A stretch of 64,000 bases of DNA from Rhizobium sp. RM (GTDB lineage: Bacteria; Pseudomonadota; Alphaproteobacteria; Rhizobiales; Rhizobiaceae). The position numbers were made by a program, and so were the translations under genes. The notes under the pieces are model-generated. The model worked only from the letters and a program-made list of their open reading frames with translations. It searched no databases and was not told the DNA's origin. The stretch's first letter is position 1. Each line of letters begins with the position of its first letter. This document shows, piece after piece, positions 8,943 to 20,021 of this stretch. The DNA is taken from contig NZ_JACAWV010000022.1 in assembly GCF_013390595.1 (NCBI RefSeq), positions 558,001 to 622,000 on the forward strand, in the 5' to 3' direction.

Positions 8943-9095
8943 TCACTGCCCGACAAATGTGAAGTAGCCGTAAGTCGCGGCGAAGAAGAGAACGATAGCA
9001 GCAATCGTCAGCGCCTTTTTGGCATTCGGCCCAAGCGGCTTGCGCGGCTGTTTCGGTGGCTTCGGCTTGCGGAACTGCACCACGTTGTCGTTCAT
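8943..9095 (-). CDS. Small single-pass membrane protein (50 residues)
   Basis: Reading back from 9095 gives 50 residues beginning MNDNVVQFRKPKPPKQPRKP, then a hydrophobic helix (ALTIAAIVLFFAATYGYFTF) and a stop. The basic, proline-rich N-terminus facing the cytoplasm and single helix suggest a small inner-membrane protein. Codon choice resembles its neighbours and the frame is clean. The ribosome site is weak (AGGAC). I recall similar short proteins annotated as hypothetical across Rhizobiaceae, but no function is known. Short enough to be missed by length-filtered gene calling. Confidence 0.7.
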   Translation of the reverse strand: MNDNVVQFRKPKPPKQPRKPLGPNAKKALTIAAIVLFFAATYGYFTFVGQ

Positions 9096-9349
9096 TGTCT
9101 CATGTCCTGCGTATTATTTTTCAGAGGTCACCAGTCAAACCGGCTAACGAAGTAAGCTCGTATGTCTGGCATGTTTCATTTTATCTATAAGCATCGACGA
9201 CTGTAAGAAATATTACCAAGTTTTCACTTCCCCCTTTCGTCAAGCTGTGCCACTCCCCACAATCAGAGGAATAGAAACAGCAATATCCGAGACAGAAAGA
9301 CGGCTGGAAACAATCCACCGTGGTATTTCGGGTTTTCCAGGTGATGAAA

Positions 9350-10645
9350 ATGAGCGAAGCAGACGGTAACGGCTCGAACCCGAACAACAACCAGCCCGAT
9401 TTGCGAGAAATTCTCGGCTCTGCACGGTCGGGCAAGAAAAAATCGCGCCGCTCGATCTACATCGTCGCCGGTCTTTTGCTGGTGGGTGCCGCAGGCGCCT
9501 ATTATTATCGTTCCGCGACCGCTGGAGTCGCCTATAGCTACACGACAGAGGCTGCCAGACGCGGCGATCTTGCGGTAATCGTCACCTCCACCGGCTCCGT
9601 TCAGCCGACGGATCAGGTGGATATATCGAGCGAACTGTCCGGTACCGTGCGCAAGGTCAATGTGACTTATAACTCGCCGGTCAAGGCCGGCGACATCCTG
9701 GCCGAACTCGATACGAACAAACTTGAAGCCGACGTGCAGAGCGCCCGTGCCAAGCTTGCCTCCGCCAAGGCAAACGTGCTGAAGGCGCGCGCCGATCTCG
9801 GCTCCGCCAAGACATCGCTCGAACGGTTGAAATCTCTGGTGCAGAACCGGGTGTCCAGCCAGCAGGATCTCGATGCAGCCCAGTTCAGCCACGATGCGGC
9901 AGCCGCCACGCTAGAGGTCAACGAGGCGACCGTGCTTTCCGCCGAGGCGGATCTGAGACTGGCTGAAGTCAATCTCGGCAAGGCCAAGATCGTTTCGCCG
10001 ATCGATGGCGTGATCCTGACCCGTGATGTCGATCCGGGTGCTACCGTCGCCTCCTCCCTCAACGCGCCCGTTCTCTTCACCATTGCCGGCGATCTGCGCC
10101 ACATGGAATTGCAGGTATCCGTCGATGAGGCTGATGTCGGCAAAGTCGAGGCAAGACAGAAGGCCACATTCAATGTGGATGCCTATCCCGACCGTAGCTT
10201 CCCCGCAGAAATCGAAACCGTGCGTTTTGCCTCGGAAACGGTCTCCAACGTCGTGACCTACAAGGGCATTCTGACGGTCGACAATGAGGAACTTCTGCTT
10301 CGCCCGGGTATGACGGCGACCGCAAACATCGTCGTTGAAGACGTGAAGGATGTGTTGCTGGTGCCGAACTCGGCGCTTCGCTATACCCCGCCGCGTGAAT
10401 CCGCCTCCCGTGGCGGCGGCCTGATGAGCCTTTTCCGCCCGCCCCGCATGGGCCGTCCGCAAAACCGCGGCGCCAGCGAGGCCGCGGCTGGAAAACGTAC
10501 GGTCTGGGTGCTGCGCAACAACAACCCGGAATCGGTATCGATTGAAACCGGCTCGACCGATGGCCAGCACACTGTGGTAAAATCCGGCGAACTGAAGGCC
10601 GATGACCTGGTGATTACGGACGCATCTGCACGCAACAGCGGCTGA
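9350..10645 (+). CDS. MacA/HlyD-type efflux periplasmic adaptor subunit
   Basis: 431 residues. A basic, Asn-rich N-terminus leads into one membrane anchor (residues ~37-53), then a split lipoyl half, a long alanine- and lysine-rich coiled-coil hairpin, the second lipoyl half (AKIVSPIDGVILTRDVDPG) and beta-barrel domains, with a Gly/Arg-rich insert near residues 340-375. This is the architecture of MacA-like adaptors that link an inner-membrane ABC transporter to an outer-membrane channel. First gene of a three-gene operon; the ATPase follows after 14 bases. Start ambiguous among ATGs at 9344 and 9350 and a longer form at 9320; 9350 has CAGGTG at good spacing. Confidence 0.88.
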   Translation: MSEADGNGSNPNNNQPDLREILGSARSGKKKSRRSIYIVAGLLLVGAAGAYYYRSATAGVAYSYTTEAARRGDLAVIVTSTGSVQPTDQVDISSELSGTVRKVNVTYNSPVKAGDILAELDTNKLEADVQSARAKLASAKANVLKARADLGSAKTSLERLKSLVQNRVSSQQDLDAAQFSHDAAAATLEVNEATVLSAEADLRLAEVNLGKAKIVSPIDGVILTRDVDPGATVASSLNAPVLFTIAGDLRHMELQVSVDEADVGKVEARQKATFNVDAYPDRSFPAEIETVRFASETVSNVVTYKGILTVDNEELLLRPGMTATANIVVEDVKDVLLVPNSALRYTPPRESASRGGGLMSLFRPPRMGRPQNRGASEAAAGKRTVWVLRNNNPESVSIETGSTDGQHTVVKSGELKADDLVITDASARNSG

Positions 10646-10659
10646 CAGAGGAAAACGTC

Positions 10660-11379
10660 ATGCAACAACCGCCGCTCATCGAATTCCGTGATGTCATCAA
10701 GCAATACGGCCGTGGCGAAGCGACGATCCGCGCACTGGATGGCGTAAGCCTGTCGATCCACCAGCATGAGTTCGTCGCGATCATGGGTCCGTCCGGTTCA
10801 GGTAAATCGACATCCATGAACATCATCGGCTGTCTCGATACACCGACGGCGGGTGAATATCTGTTTCAGGGTGTGCCAACCAGCGGCTTTGACAACGAAC
10901 ATCTGACACTGCTGCGCCGCCATATGCTTGGTTTCGTCTTTCAGGGTTTCAACCTTCTGGCCCGCACTTCGGCGGTGGAAAATGTCGAACTGCCCCTCGT
11001 CTATCGCGGCATGAAGGCAGCCGAACGGCGTGAACGCGCCATGGAAGCGCTGGCACAGGTCGGGCTGAAAGGCCGTGAGGATCACACCACCCAGGAGCTT
11101 TCCGGTGGCCAGCAGCAGCGCGTGGCAATTGCCCGCGCCATCGTTACCCGCCCTGCTCTTCTTCTGGCCGACGAGCCGACCGGCAATCTCGACACAAAGA
11201 CCAGCAATGAGATCATGGAACTGATCACCTCGCTCAACCGCGACAAAGGTATCACGGTGGTGATGGTGACGCATGAAGAAGACATTGCTGCCCACGCCAA
11301 GCGGCTGTTGCGCTTCGTTGATGGCCATCTTGCCTCCGACAGCGCCGTGACGGAAAAGGAGACGACAGATGTTTCTTGA
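10660..11379 (+). CDS. ABC transporter ATP-binding protein (MacB/LolD-like)
   Basis: 239 residues with Walker [10 protein letters not shown] (residues ~46-54), Q-loop, signature LSGGQQQR, Walker [13 protein letters not shown] and switch His. Its sequence type (lipoprotein/macrolide export, MacB-FtsE group) and place between adaptor and permease mark it as the motor of a tripartite exporter. Unlike E. coli MacB, the ATPase is a separate protein from the permease. Its end overlaps the permease start by 11 bases, suggesting coupled translation. Confidence 0.92.
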   Translation: MQQPPLIEFRDVIKQYGRGEATIRALDGVSLSIHQHEFVAIMGPSGSGKSTSMNIIGCLDTPTAGEYLFQGVPTSGFDNEHLTLLRRHMLGFVFQGFNLLARTSAVENVELPLVYRGMKAAERRERAMEALAQVGLKGREDHTTQELSGGQQQRVAIARAIVTRPALLLADEPTGNLDTKTSNEIMELITSLNRDKGITVVMVTHEEDIAAHAKRLLRFVDGHLASDSAVTEKETTDVS

Positions 11380-12577
11380 AACGTCCAGACTTGCGTTGCG
11401 CGCCATCAACCGCAACCTGCTGCGCTCTTTCCTGACCGTTCTTGGCGTCGTCATTGGCGTTGCCGCCGTTATCGCCATGGTGACGATCGGCAATGGCACG
11501 ACGGCACAGGTAAAATCTGAACTGTCGCGCCTCGGCACCAACATGCTGTTCGTCCGCCCAGGCCAGTTTGGCCCCGGCCGTGCCAGCACCGAAGCCAAGC
11601 GCTTCGATGATCGCGATGTGGAAGCCATCAGAAACCAGATCAGTGGCGTGCGCGCCGTCGCGCCGCAAAACCGCAGCTCTGCGGCAACGGTCATTTTCGG
11701 CGGCAAGAACCATCAGACAAGCGTGATCGGCACGACCAACGATTACCTGATTGCTCAGGACTGGACGATTGCACGCGGGCGTGATTTCCAGCCGGCGGAA
11801 GATCGTGGCGGCCAGATCGGCTGCATCATCGGCGAAACCGTGCGACAGGAATTGTTCGGTGCGGAAAATCCCGTTGGCCAGACCATCCGGGTCAGCAACA
11901 TTTCCTGCCCGGTCATCGGCCTTCTGGCGCGAAAAGGCCAATCCGGCCTGGGCGACGATCAGGATGACACCATCATCATGCCGCTCAAGATCCATCAGCG
12001 GCGCATCGGCGGCACGACAACGATTTCCTCTATCATGGTCTCGGCGCAGGACGGCGTTTCGACATCCAAGGTCCAGGCGGACCTGGAGCGCCTGCTGCGC
12101 GAACGCCGCCGCATCGGCATTGGCCGCGAAGACGACTTCTCCGTAAACGACATGACGCAAATCGCCTCTGCCATGACAGGAACGACAACGCTGCTGACAG
12201 GTCTTCTCGGCGCCGTCGCTGCCGTCAGTCTTCTGGTCGGTGGCATCGGCATCATGAACATCATGCTGGTGTCGGTCACGGAAAGAACCCGCGAAATCGG
12301 CATCCGGCTGGCGATTGGCGCGCTGGAAAAGCAGGTCCTCACGCAGTTTCTGGTGGAAGCTGTGATGCTGTCGGCCTTCGGTGGCATTGTCGGCATCTTG
12401 ACCGGCCTTGGCCTTGCTTATGCCGTCGTCACCTTCCTCAACGTCCCCTTCGTCACCAGCCCGTCGATCATTGTCCTGGCTTTCGCCTTTTCGGCGGCGA
12501 TCGGCGTGATTTTCGGCTATTTCCCGGCGAGACGCGCCGCAAGCCTGAGCCCGATCGAAGCCTTGCGGCACGAATGA
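11369..12577 (+). CDS. MacB-like ABC transporter permease (FtsX family)
   Basis: 402 residues: an N-terminal membrane helix ([21 protein letters not shown]), a ~200-residue periplasmic MacB_PCD domain, then three C-terminal helices with the conserved [23 protein letters not shown] block of MacB/FtsX proteins. Works with the adaptor and ATPase directly upstream. No outer-membrane TolC gene lies in the operon, so the channel must be supplied elsewhere. Substrate unknown; peptides, macrolides or siderophores are possibilities only. Confidence 0.9.
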   Translation: MFLETSRLALRAINRNLLRSFLTVLGVVIGVAAVIAMVTIGNGTTAQVKSELSRLGTNMLFVRPGQFGPGRASTEAKRFDDRDVEAIRNQISGVRAVAPQNRSSAATVIFGGKNHQTSVIGTTNDYLIAQDWTIARGRDFQPAEDRGGQIGCIIGETVRQELFGAENPVGQTIRVSNISCPVIGLLARKGQSGLGDDQDDTIIMPLKIHQRRIGGTTTISSIMVSAQDGVSTSKVQADLERLLRERRRIGIGREDDFSVNDMTQIASAMTGTTTLLTGLLGAVAAVSLLVGGIGIMNIMLVSVTERTREIGIRLAIGALEKQVLTQFLVEAVMLSAFGGIVGILTGLGLAYAVVTFLNVPFVTSPSIIVLAFAFSAAIGVIFGYFPARRAASLSPIEALRHE

Positions 12578-12729
12578 ACCTGGCATTTGATGCGGTGTCA
12601 GTTTTGAAAAGGGACGCGTATTTCCGCATCCCGGCCTTGCCCGCGTCTCTCGCGATCAAGGACGTGAGAGAACGCCGATCAAGCCAGGAACGACGATGTA
12701 CGGTTTAAGCAGCGCTGCAGCCTGAATCA

Positions 12730-12759
12730 AAAAGCGCCGTCAGAGCGGCGCTTTTTTTA
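12730..12759. terminator. Bidirectional intrinsic terminator between exporter operon and suf operon
   Basis: Stem AAAGCGCCG / CGGCGCTTT with loop TCAGAG; seven T on the plus strand and five on the minus strand, so it can end both converging operons. Confidence 0.88.
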
Positions 12760-12776
12760 CACAATGGCTGAAACGA

Positions 12777-13166
12777 TCAGATGCTTGCAGCAGCCTCGCG
12801 CTGTTTTGCCAGAGCAGCCAGATCGGCGGGCTTCAATTCGACCGATTCACCGCAGCCGCAGGCAGAGGTCTGATTGGGATTGTTGAAGGTGAAGCCGGAG
12901 CGCATTTTCGTGACTTCGAAATCCATCTGCGTTCCCAGCAGATAAAGCACGGCTGATGGCTGTATCCAGACTCTGGCACCATCGAATTCGATCAGATCGT
13001 CCTTCGCATCCGGCTCGGTCACGAGGTCGATGGTATATTCCATACCGGCGCAACCACCCTTTTTGATGCCGACGCGCACGCCTTTGGCGTCTGGACCGGA
13101 ATTTTCGGTGATTGCTTTGACACGCGAGGCCGCAGCCTGCGTCATGGTCATAACTGCAAAGCCCAT
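12777..13166 (-). CDS. sufA: A-type Fe-S carrier protein
   Basis: 129 residues of the HesB/IscA/SufA family, with KKGGCAGM and the C-terminal ACGCGES motif supplying the three cysteines that hold and pass on Fe-S clusters. Last gene of the suf operon, 113 bases after sufT. ATG 13166 follows AAGGAG; the seven-residue longer frame from 13187 lacks a site. Delivers clusters made on SufBCD to target proteins in the cytoplasm. Confidence 0.92.
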   Translation of the reverse strand: MGFAVMTMTQAAASRVKAITENSGPDAKGVRVGIKKGGCAGMEYTIDLVTEPDAKDDLIEFDGARVWIQPSAVLYLLGTQMDFEVTKMRSGFTFNNPNQTSACGCGESVELKPADLAALAKQREAAASI

Positions 13167-13279
13167 GGGCTCATTCTCCTTCAACAATCGAGTTCAAGGC
13201 TCGATGCTCGATGGATTCGAATTTAATCGTAGCTGAAGGCATCATCAAGGGACGATGCCTGTCAAAATTGGCAAGCGGC

Positions 13280-13663
13280 TCAATACCAGCCGACAGCGAC
13301 CTGCGCTTCTTCCGACATGCGGTCGGGCGTCCACGGCGGATCAAAGGTCATTTCAACCGAAACGCCCGACACGCCTTCAACGGCGCCGACCGCATTTTCC
13401 ACCCAGCCGGGCATTTCGCCAGCGACCGGGCAACCGGGCGCCGTCAGCGTCATGACGATCTTCACCATCCGGTCGTCTTCAATGTCGATCTTGTAAACAA
13501 GGCCGAGTTCGAAGATATCAGCCGGAATTTCCGGATCGTACACGGTTTTGAGCGCCGCAATCACGTCGTCGCTGAGGCGCGCCAACTCGTCTGGCGGAAT
13601 GGTCGAGACCTTTTCCGCAACTTCGGGCGCATCCAGTTTTTTTTCAGTGGCTTCGGCAGTCAT
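13280..13663 (-). CDS. sufT: SufT / MIP18 (DUF59) family Fe-S assembly protein
   Basis: 127 residues: a short variable N-terminus then a DUF59 domain with YDPEIPADIFELGLVY and TLTAPGCPVAGEMP, the latter holding the conserved Cys. SufT proteins act in Fe-S maturation of selected targets under high demand. The gene lies 23 bases after sufS in the suf operon. Start at ATG 13663; a longer frame from 13819 would overlap the sufS 3' end in another frame and is unlikely. Confidence 0.9.
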   Translation of the reverse strand: MTAEATEKKLDAPEVAEKVSTIPPDELARLSDDVIAALKTVYDPEIPADIFELGLVYKIDIEDDRMVKIVMTLTAPGCPVAGEMPGWVENAVGAVEGVSGVSVEMTFDPPWTPDRMSEEAQVAVGWY

Positions 13664-13686
13664 GATCCTGATCCTCGATCCTGATC

Positions 13687-14937
13687 TCAGGCAAAAAATT
13701 TGCGTGCATATTCGAGAGCATCCGCCAAAGCGTCCACCTCTGCGCGCGTGTTGTAAAGTCCGAACGACGCCCGGCATGTGGAGGTCACACCGAAGCGTTT
13801 CAAGAGCGGCATGGCGCAATGTGTGCCGGCACGTACCGCAACACCACGACGGTCGATCACCATCGACACGTCATGGGCGTGGATTCCTTCGAGTTCGAAG
13901 GAGAAGATACCGCCCTTGCCCGGCGCATTGCCGATGATCCGCAGCGAATTGATCGACTGCAGCCGTTCAGTGGCATAAGCGGCCAGATCGGCCTCATGCG
14001 CGGCAATCGCAGCGCGACCGATACCATCCATGTAATCCAGCGCGTAACCAAGGCCGATCGCCTGGACGATCGGTGGCGTACCCGCTTCGAAACGGTGCGG
14101 CGGATCGTTATAGGTGATCGTGTCCTCGGACACGTCGAGGATCATTTCCCCACCACCCTGGAACGGCCGCATCTCCTTCAGGCGGTCGGCCTTGCCGTAA
14201 AGCACGCCGATACCCGATGGGCCGTAAAGCTTGTGGCCGGTCATCACATACCAGTCGCAATCGATATCGCGCACATCGACAGGCATATGCACAGCGCCCT
14301 GGCTGCCGTCAACCAGAACCGGAATGCCACGCTCATGCGCAATGCGGCAGATTTCCTTCACCGGAACGACCGTGCCGAGCGCATTCGACATGTGGGTGAT
14401 GGCAACGAGCTTGGTGCGCTCAGTCAGGCTCTTTTCAAAAGCCTCGATATGAAACGCACCATCGTCGTCCACCGGCACCCAGACCAGCTTGGCGCCCTGC
14501 CGTTCGCGAATGAAATGCCACGGCACGATGTTGGAGTGATGCTCCATGATCGAGATGACGATCTCGTCGCCCTCGCCGATCTTCGGCATGCCGTAACCGT
14601 AGGCAACCGTATTGATCGCCTCGGTCGAGGATTTGGTGAACACGATCTCGTCCACCGAGCCGGCATTCAGGAAACGTCGCACCTTTTCGCGCGACGCCTC
14701 ATAAGCATCGGTTGCCGCATTGGAAAGAAAATGCAGGCCGCGGTGGACGTTCGCGTACTCGTTTGCATAGGCATGCGAAACGGCATCGATGACCACCTGC
14801 GGCTTTTGTGCGGACGCGCCGTTGTCCAGATAGACCAGCGGCTTGCCATAGACCTCGCGCGAAAGGATCGGAAAATCCTTCCGCACGGCTTCAACGTCAT
14901 AAGGGGCCGCTACGACGGCGCGTTCGCTATCAGGCAT
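13687..14937 (-). CDS. sufS: Cysteine desulfurase SufS (group II)
   Basis: 416 residues. PLP-binding lysine in MTGHKLYGPSG and the catalytic cysteine in RAGTHCAMPLL, the motif typical of group II (SufS/CsdA) enzymes. Takes sulfur from cysteine as an enzyme-bound persulfide for SufB. It overlaps sufD by 8 bases. No sufE or sufU sulfur acceptor gene is in the cluster, so the acceptor is either encoded elsewhere or dispensable. Confidence 0.95.
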   Translation of the reverse strand: MPDSERAVVAAPYDVEAVRKDFPILSREVYGKPLVYLDNGASAQKPQVVIDAVSHAYANEYANVHRGLHFLSNAATDAYEASREKVRRFLNAGSVDEIVFTKSSTEAINTVAYGYGMPKIGEGDEIVISIMEHHSNIVPWHFIRERQGAKLVWVPVDDDGAFHIEAFEKSLTERTKLVAITHMSNALGTVVPVKEICRIAHERGIPVLVDGSQGAVHMPVDVRDIDCDWYVMTGHKLYGPSGIGVLYGKADRLKEMRPFQGGGEMILDVSEDTITYNDPPHRFEAGTPPIVQAIGLGYALDYMDGIGRAAIAAHEADLAAYATERLQSINSLRIIGNAPGKGGIFSFELEGIHAHDVSMVIDRRGVAVRAGTHCAMPLLKRFGVTSTCRASFGLYNTRAEVDALADALEYARKFFA

Positions 14938-16201
14938 GATTTTCCAGCCAGCCGGAAATGATTTCTTCCAGCGCCTCTACCAGATTTTCTTCTTCCAGTT
15001 CCTCGACGATCTCGGCCACGAAAGCGTTGACGAGCATTGCCCGTGCCTTTGCCTTCGGCACGCCACGCGCCATCAGGTAATAGAGGTGGTTGTCGCTGAT
15101 ATCGGCAACCGTCGCACCGTGGCCGCACTGAACGTCGTCCGCGAAGATTTCAAGTTCCGGCTTGGCCGAGAACTCGCCATCGTCAGACATCAGCAGCGTG
15201 TTGCACGACATCTTGGCATCGGTCTTCTGGGCATCGGGCGCAACCCGGATCATGCCCTGGAAGATGCCCTTCGCACGGTCGAAAACGACGTTGCGGAAGA
15301 TTTCCGTCGAGGTCGTGTTCGGCACGTTGTGGCCGAGAACCATGGTCACATCGGTGTGCGTTTCGCCGCCCAGCAGGTTGACACCACGAACGGTGAGATC
15401 CGTGCCCTCACCTTCAACATCGATGCGCAGTTCCTGGCGTACCAGTTTGCCGCCGGCATTGATGATGAACAGGCGAAGCTTGGCTTCGGCACCCAGCTTG
15501 ATGCGGAGCTGGCCAAGATGGATATCGGCTGCACCCTGCTGCTGCAGAATGATCCAGGTTGCTTCCGCACCATCGTCGACAACGATGTCGCTGACGGACG
15601 AAACGAAAGCCGCACCATCAGTCACCGACAGGTGACGTTCGATGATCGTTGCCTTGGAACCCTTGCCGAAACGGACCGGGAAACGGCTGTGCACCTGGCC
15701 AGCGCCGTGAACGGCCTGCAATTCGATCGGCTTTTCGATGTCGGCTTCCGCCGGAATATCGAGCGTCAGACCGTCGCGAACGAAGCTGCCGTTGATACGG
15801 CCGATTGCGTCATCCTTGCTGGCTTCGGCAAGACCGGCCGCAGCCGAACCGTCTAGCAGGTTGTTGGCAAAGCTCGAAACCGTCACGCCCTCGATCTTGC
15901 CGAGCGCCGATGCGCCATGCAGCACATAGGCAACGGAAGAACCGGCAACGGCAGGAGACTGCTTTTCGATCACGGGTGCCGGCGCATCCTCGGGGATAGC
16001 GCGCAGCAGGCTTTTCAGATCGGTATAGTGCCATGCCTCGATACGACGGGTCGGAAGACCACCCGTCTTCAGATCGTCAAACAGCACGTCACGGGCGGCA
16101 ACCACCGCACCATCGCCCGGCAATTCGCTGAACTTGGCGGTATAGGCATCGACAAGCGCGCTTTCAGCGGGTGTCAGCCGGTTGGTAGCTTGAATGTTCA
16201 T
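14930..16201 (-). CDS. sufD: Fe-S scaffold complex subunit SufD
   Basis: 423 residues of the SufB/SufD family, with a variable N-terminal helical part and a right-handed beta-helix core, ending in the conserved region FADDVQCGHGATVADIS..YYLMARG that carries the functional Cys and His (QCGHG). Pairs with SufB and two SufC to form the scaffold. ATG 16201 follows AGGAGGTG; sufC ends 24 bases upstream. Confidence 0.94.
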   Translation of the reverse strand: MNIQATNRLTPAESALVDAYTAKFSELPGDGAVVAARDVLFDDLKTGGLPTRRIEAWHYTDLKSLLRAIPEDAPAPVIEKQSPAVAGSSVAYVLHGASALGKIEGVTVSSFANNLLDGSAAAGLAEASKDDAIGRINGSFVRDGLTLDIPAEADIEKPIELQAVHGAGQVHSRFPVRFGKGSKATIIERHLSVTDGAAFVSSVSDIVVDDGAEATWIILQQQGAADIHLGQLRIKLGAEAKLRLFIINAGGKLVRQELRIDVEGEGTDLTVRGVNLLGGETHTDVTMVLGHNVPNTTSTEIFRNVVFDRAKGIFQGMIRVAPDAQKTDAKMSCNTLLMSDDGEFSAKPELEIFADDVQCGHGATVADISDNHLYYLMARGVPKAKARAMLVNAFVAEIVEELEEENLVEALEEIISGWLENHA

Positions 16202-16225
16202 GGACATCACCTCCTGGCCTCTTGA

Positions 16226-16981
<756 letters not shown>

Positions 16982-17053
16982 GGTTTTTTCCTAGAATAGT
17001 GTGATCGAGTGGTGCGCGAAAACCGCGCACTCAGGGTCGTGTCCGTCTGAAGA

Positions 17054-18523
17054 TCAGCCCACCGAGCCTTCGAGCGAGATGCCGATCAGCTTCTGAGCTT
17101 CAACGGCGAATTCCATCGGCAGCTCCTGAATGACTTCCTTGACGAAGCCGTTGACGATCAGAGCGATCGCCGCTTCCTCGGGAATACCGCGCTGCAGGCA
17201 GTAGAAGAGCTGGTCTTCGGAAATCTTCGAGGTGGTCGCTTCGTGCTCGAAATGCGCCGAAGAGTTCTTCGCCTCGATGTAGGGCACGGTGTGGGCGCCA
17301 CACTTGTCGCCGATCAGCAAGCTGTCGCACTGCGTGAAGTTACGCGTGTTGGTCGCCTTGCGGTGTGCCGAAACCTGACCGCGATAGACGTTCTCCGAGA
17401 AACCGGCAGCAATACCCTTGGCGATGATGCGGCTCGACGTGTTCTTGCCGAGGTGGATCATCTTGGTGCCGCTGTCGATCTGCTGATGACCGTTGGAAAC
17501 GGCAATCGAGTAGAACTCGCCACGGCTGTCGTCGCCGCGCAGGATGCAGGACGGGTACTTCCAGGTGATGGCAGAACCGGTTTCAACCTGTGTCCAGGAA
17601 ATCTTCGAACGGTTGCCGCGGCAATCGCCACGCTTGGTCACGAAATTATAGATGCCGCCCTTGCCTTCCTTGTCGCCCGGATACCAGTTCTGGACGGTGG
17701 AATACTTGATTTCGGCATCATCGAGTGCCACGAGTTCGACCACGGCGGCGTGAAGCTGGTTCTCGTCGCGCTGCGGTGCGGTGCAGCCTTCCAGATAGGA
17801 AACGTAGGCGCCTTCTTCACAGATGATGAGCGTGCGCTCGAACTGACCGGTGTTCTTCTCGTTGATACGGAAGTACGTGGAAAGCTCCATCGGGCAGCGA
17901 ACGCCCTTCGGCACGAACACGAAGGAACCGTCGGTGAAGACCGCCGAGTTCAGCGTCGCATAGAAGTTGTCCGTTGTCGGAACGACCGAGCCGAGATACT
18001 TCTTCACCAGCTCCGGATATTCGCGGATCGCTTCGGAGATCGACATGAAGATCACGCCGGCCTTCGCCAGTTCCGCCTTGAAGGTGGTCACAACCGACAC
18101 GCTGTCGAACACGGCATCAACCGCGACCGGGCGCTTTTCAACGCCAGCGAGGATTTCCTGTTCCTTCAGCGGAATGCCGAGCTTTTCGTAGACCTTCAGC
18201 AGCTCCGGATCGACTTCATCCAGCGACTTCGGGCCAGGAGCGGACTTCGGTGCGGCATAATAATAGAGATCGTTGAAATCGATCTTCGGATAGCTGACGC
18301 GAGCCCATGTCGGCTCTTCCATTGTCAGCCAGCGCTTGTACGCCTCAAGGCGCCATTCCAGCATCCATTCCGGCTCCTGCTTTTTTGCAGAAATGAACCG
18401 GATTACCTCTTCGGAAAGGCCTTTCGGGGCCTTGTCGACTTCGATCTGAGTTTCGAAGCCGTATTTATACTGGTCCACATCGATCTGGCGGACCTGATCG
18501 ATCGTTTCCTGAACCGCAGCCAT
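17054..18523 (-). CDS. sufB: Fe-S scaffold protein SufB
   Basis: 489 residues; strongly conserved family core including the stretch from [17 protein letters not shown] through [21 protein letters not shown] to the C-terminus with [21 protein letters not shown]. The scaffold on which the nascent cluster forms. ATG 18523 follows TTGGAGA; an upstream ATG at 18595 would add 24 residues without homology. Separated from sufS2 by 201 bases that may carry a processing or secondary promoter site. Confidence 0.96.
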   Translation of the reverse strand: MAAVQETIDQVRQIDVDQYKYGFETQIEVDKAPKGLSEEVIRFISAKKQEPEWMLEWRLEAYKRWLTMEEPTWARVSYPKIDFNDLYYYAAPKSAPGPKSLDEVDPELLKVYEKLGIPLKEQEILAGVEKRPVAVDAVFDSVSVVTTFKAELAKAGVIFMSISEAIREYPELVKKYLGSVVPTTDNFYATLNSAVFTDGSFVFVPKGVRCPMELSTYFRINEKNTGQFERTLIICEEGAYVSYLEGCTAPQRDENQLHAAVVELVALDDAEIKYSTVQNWYPGDKEGKGGIYNFVTKRGDCRGNRSKISWTQVETGSAITWKYPSCILRGDDSRGEFYSIAVSNGHQQIDSGTKMIHLGKNTSSRIIAKGIAAGFSENVYRGQVSAHRKATNTRNFTQCDSLLIGDKCGAHTVPYIEAKNSSAHFEHEATTSKISEDQLFYCLQRGIPEEAAIALIVNGFVKEVIQELPMEFAVEAQKLIGISLEGSVG

Positions 18524-18724
18524 GTCGTTCTCCAATCTCGCCGGAGCAAAGGTCCGGTGGCTTGTCAACGTATCAAGGCGGAAAGCCGCCTTCATCCATC
18601 TTCGGGCAAATTATTCCGGGCCATGCAGGCGGACGGAACTCTTCACCCATGTAGGTGCGGGATGGCGTTTTTCACACATCCCGGCAAGCGGAAATTTGAT
18701 ATTCCGCAATTCTTTACCGCGCTT

Positions 18725-19894
18725 TCACGCCGCCTGTCCGGCCGGCTTGCGCCGCCCGGCTATTTTTCCGAACGCCGCAAGCGTGCGCTCGATATCGTTT
18801 TGCGTCGTCGCATGGCCGAGCGAAATTCTCAGCGCGCCGAGCTTGGGGTCATGCCCCATCGCCGTCAGAACATGGCTCTCGCCAACTTTTCCGGACGAGC
18901 AGGCCGATCCGGCCGAAAGGGCGATACCTTCGATGTCGAAAGCGATCTGCCCCGTTTCCGCTTTCAGTCCCGGAAGCGTGAAGAAGGTGGTGTTGCAAAC
19001 CCGCGCCCCACTCTCGCCGTGGATCACCACGTCGGCGGCGGCAACGCGCATACCGGCCTCAAGCGCCGTCCGCAGATCGGATAGACGCAGCGTTTCCGCT
19101 TCCAGATTTTTGACCGCATCGGCAGCAGCCGCACCGAACCCAAGAATCGACAGCGTATTTTCAGTGCCGGAACGATGACCCTTTTCCTGCCCGCCGCCAT
19201 GGATCAGCGGCCGAGGCATCATCACTTCACCGCGCGACACCAGGGCACCTGCCCCCTTCGGCCCGCCAAGCTTGTGGGACGAGAGAATGAGGAAGTCCGC
19301 ATCCAGTGCTGCAATATCAAGCGGGATGCGCCCTGCAGCCTGAACCGCATCGACAACCATCAACCCGCCTGCGGCATGCACGAGCCTCGCGGCCTCGACA
19401 ACGGGCTGAACGATGCCGGTCTCGTTGTTCACCAGCATGCAGGCAACCATCGGCAGGCCGGACGACGCATCATGTCCAGCCAACAGGGTCTCAAGCGCGG
19501 CTAGGTCGAGAACACCGGATGCCGTAACGGGAACTTCCGTAACGTTATCCTTGCTGAACCGGCCGCCTTCACGAACCGCAGGGTGTTCGATGGCGGAAAC
19601 ATAGAGGTGGCCCATCCGCAATGGAGCGCGACCCATCTTGAAATCCGGTGTCAAAACCAGATTGGCCGCTTCGGTCGCACCGCTGGTAAACGTCACATTC
19701 GGCGCTTGCGCGCCAGCAAGGGCAGCAACCTCGCGGCGAGCAGCCTCAACGGCCGCGCGTGCAGCGCGCCCTTCCCTGTGAACAGACGAAGGATTACCAG
19801 ACATATCAAGAGCTTCGACAAGCACGTCCCGCACGGCAGGCCGCAACGGCGCCGTGGCGTTCCAGTCCATATATGTGCGAGTCAAAACCGTCAT
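18725..19894 (-). CDS. sufS2: Second cysteine desulfurase, NifS/IscS-like (group I)
   Basis: 389 residues, class V aminotransferase fold. PLP lysine in LSSHKLGGPKGAG and the catalytic cysteine in the extended loop SAGSACSSGK, the group I (IscS/NifS) pattern, unlike the group II enzyme downstream. It opens the suf operon, so the cluster has two desulfurases of different classes. Start at ATG 19894, the first Met of the conserved TRTYMDWNATAPL block; the longer frame from 20050 would run through the promoter region. The divergent hydrolase gene starts 210 bases away. Confidence 0.93.
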   Translation of the reverse strand: MTVLTRTYMDWNATAPLRPAVRDVLVEALDMSGNPSSVHREGRAARAAVEAARREVAALAGAQAPNVTFTSGATEAANLVLTPDFKMGRAPLRMGHLYVSAIEHPAVREGGRFSKDNVTEVPVTASGVLDLAALETLLAGHDASSGLPMVACMLVNNETGIVQPVVEAARLVHAAGGLMVVDAVQAAGRIPLDIAALDADFLILSSHKLGGPKGAGALVSRGEVMMPRPLIHGGGQEKGHRSGTENTLSILGFGAAAADAVKNLEAETLRLSDLRTALEAGMRVAAADVVIHGESGARVCNTTFFTLPGLKAETGQIAFDIEGIALSAGSACSSGKVGESHVLTAMGHDPKLGALRISLGHATTQNDIERTLAAFGKIAGRRKPAGQAA

Positions 19895-20021
19895 GACGGA
19901 ACAGCTTCCGCTAATCTTCCATGCGCCGAAACGCATTTTCCTTGAAATTTCAGTTGTGCTTGCCTTATGACACGAGCCGAGTGCTTTAGCACACACAAAG
20001 TTTCGAATTGTTCTAAACTGC

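Noticed and set aside
17243-19084. A 613-codon open frame antisense to sufB and the sufS2 end
   Set aside because: Same artefact of codon bias; it spans a gene and an intergenic gap and has no ribosome site.
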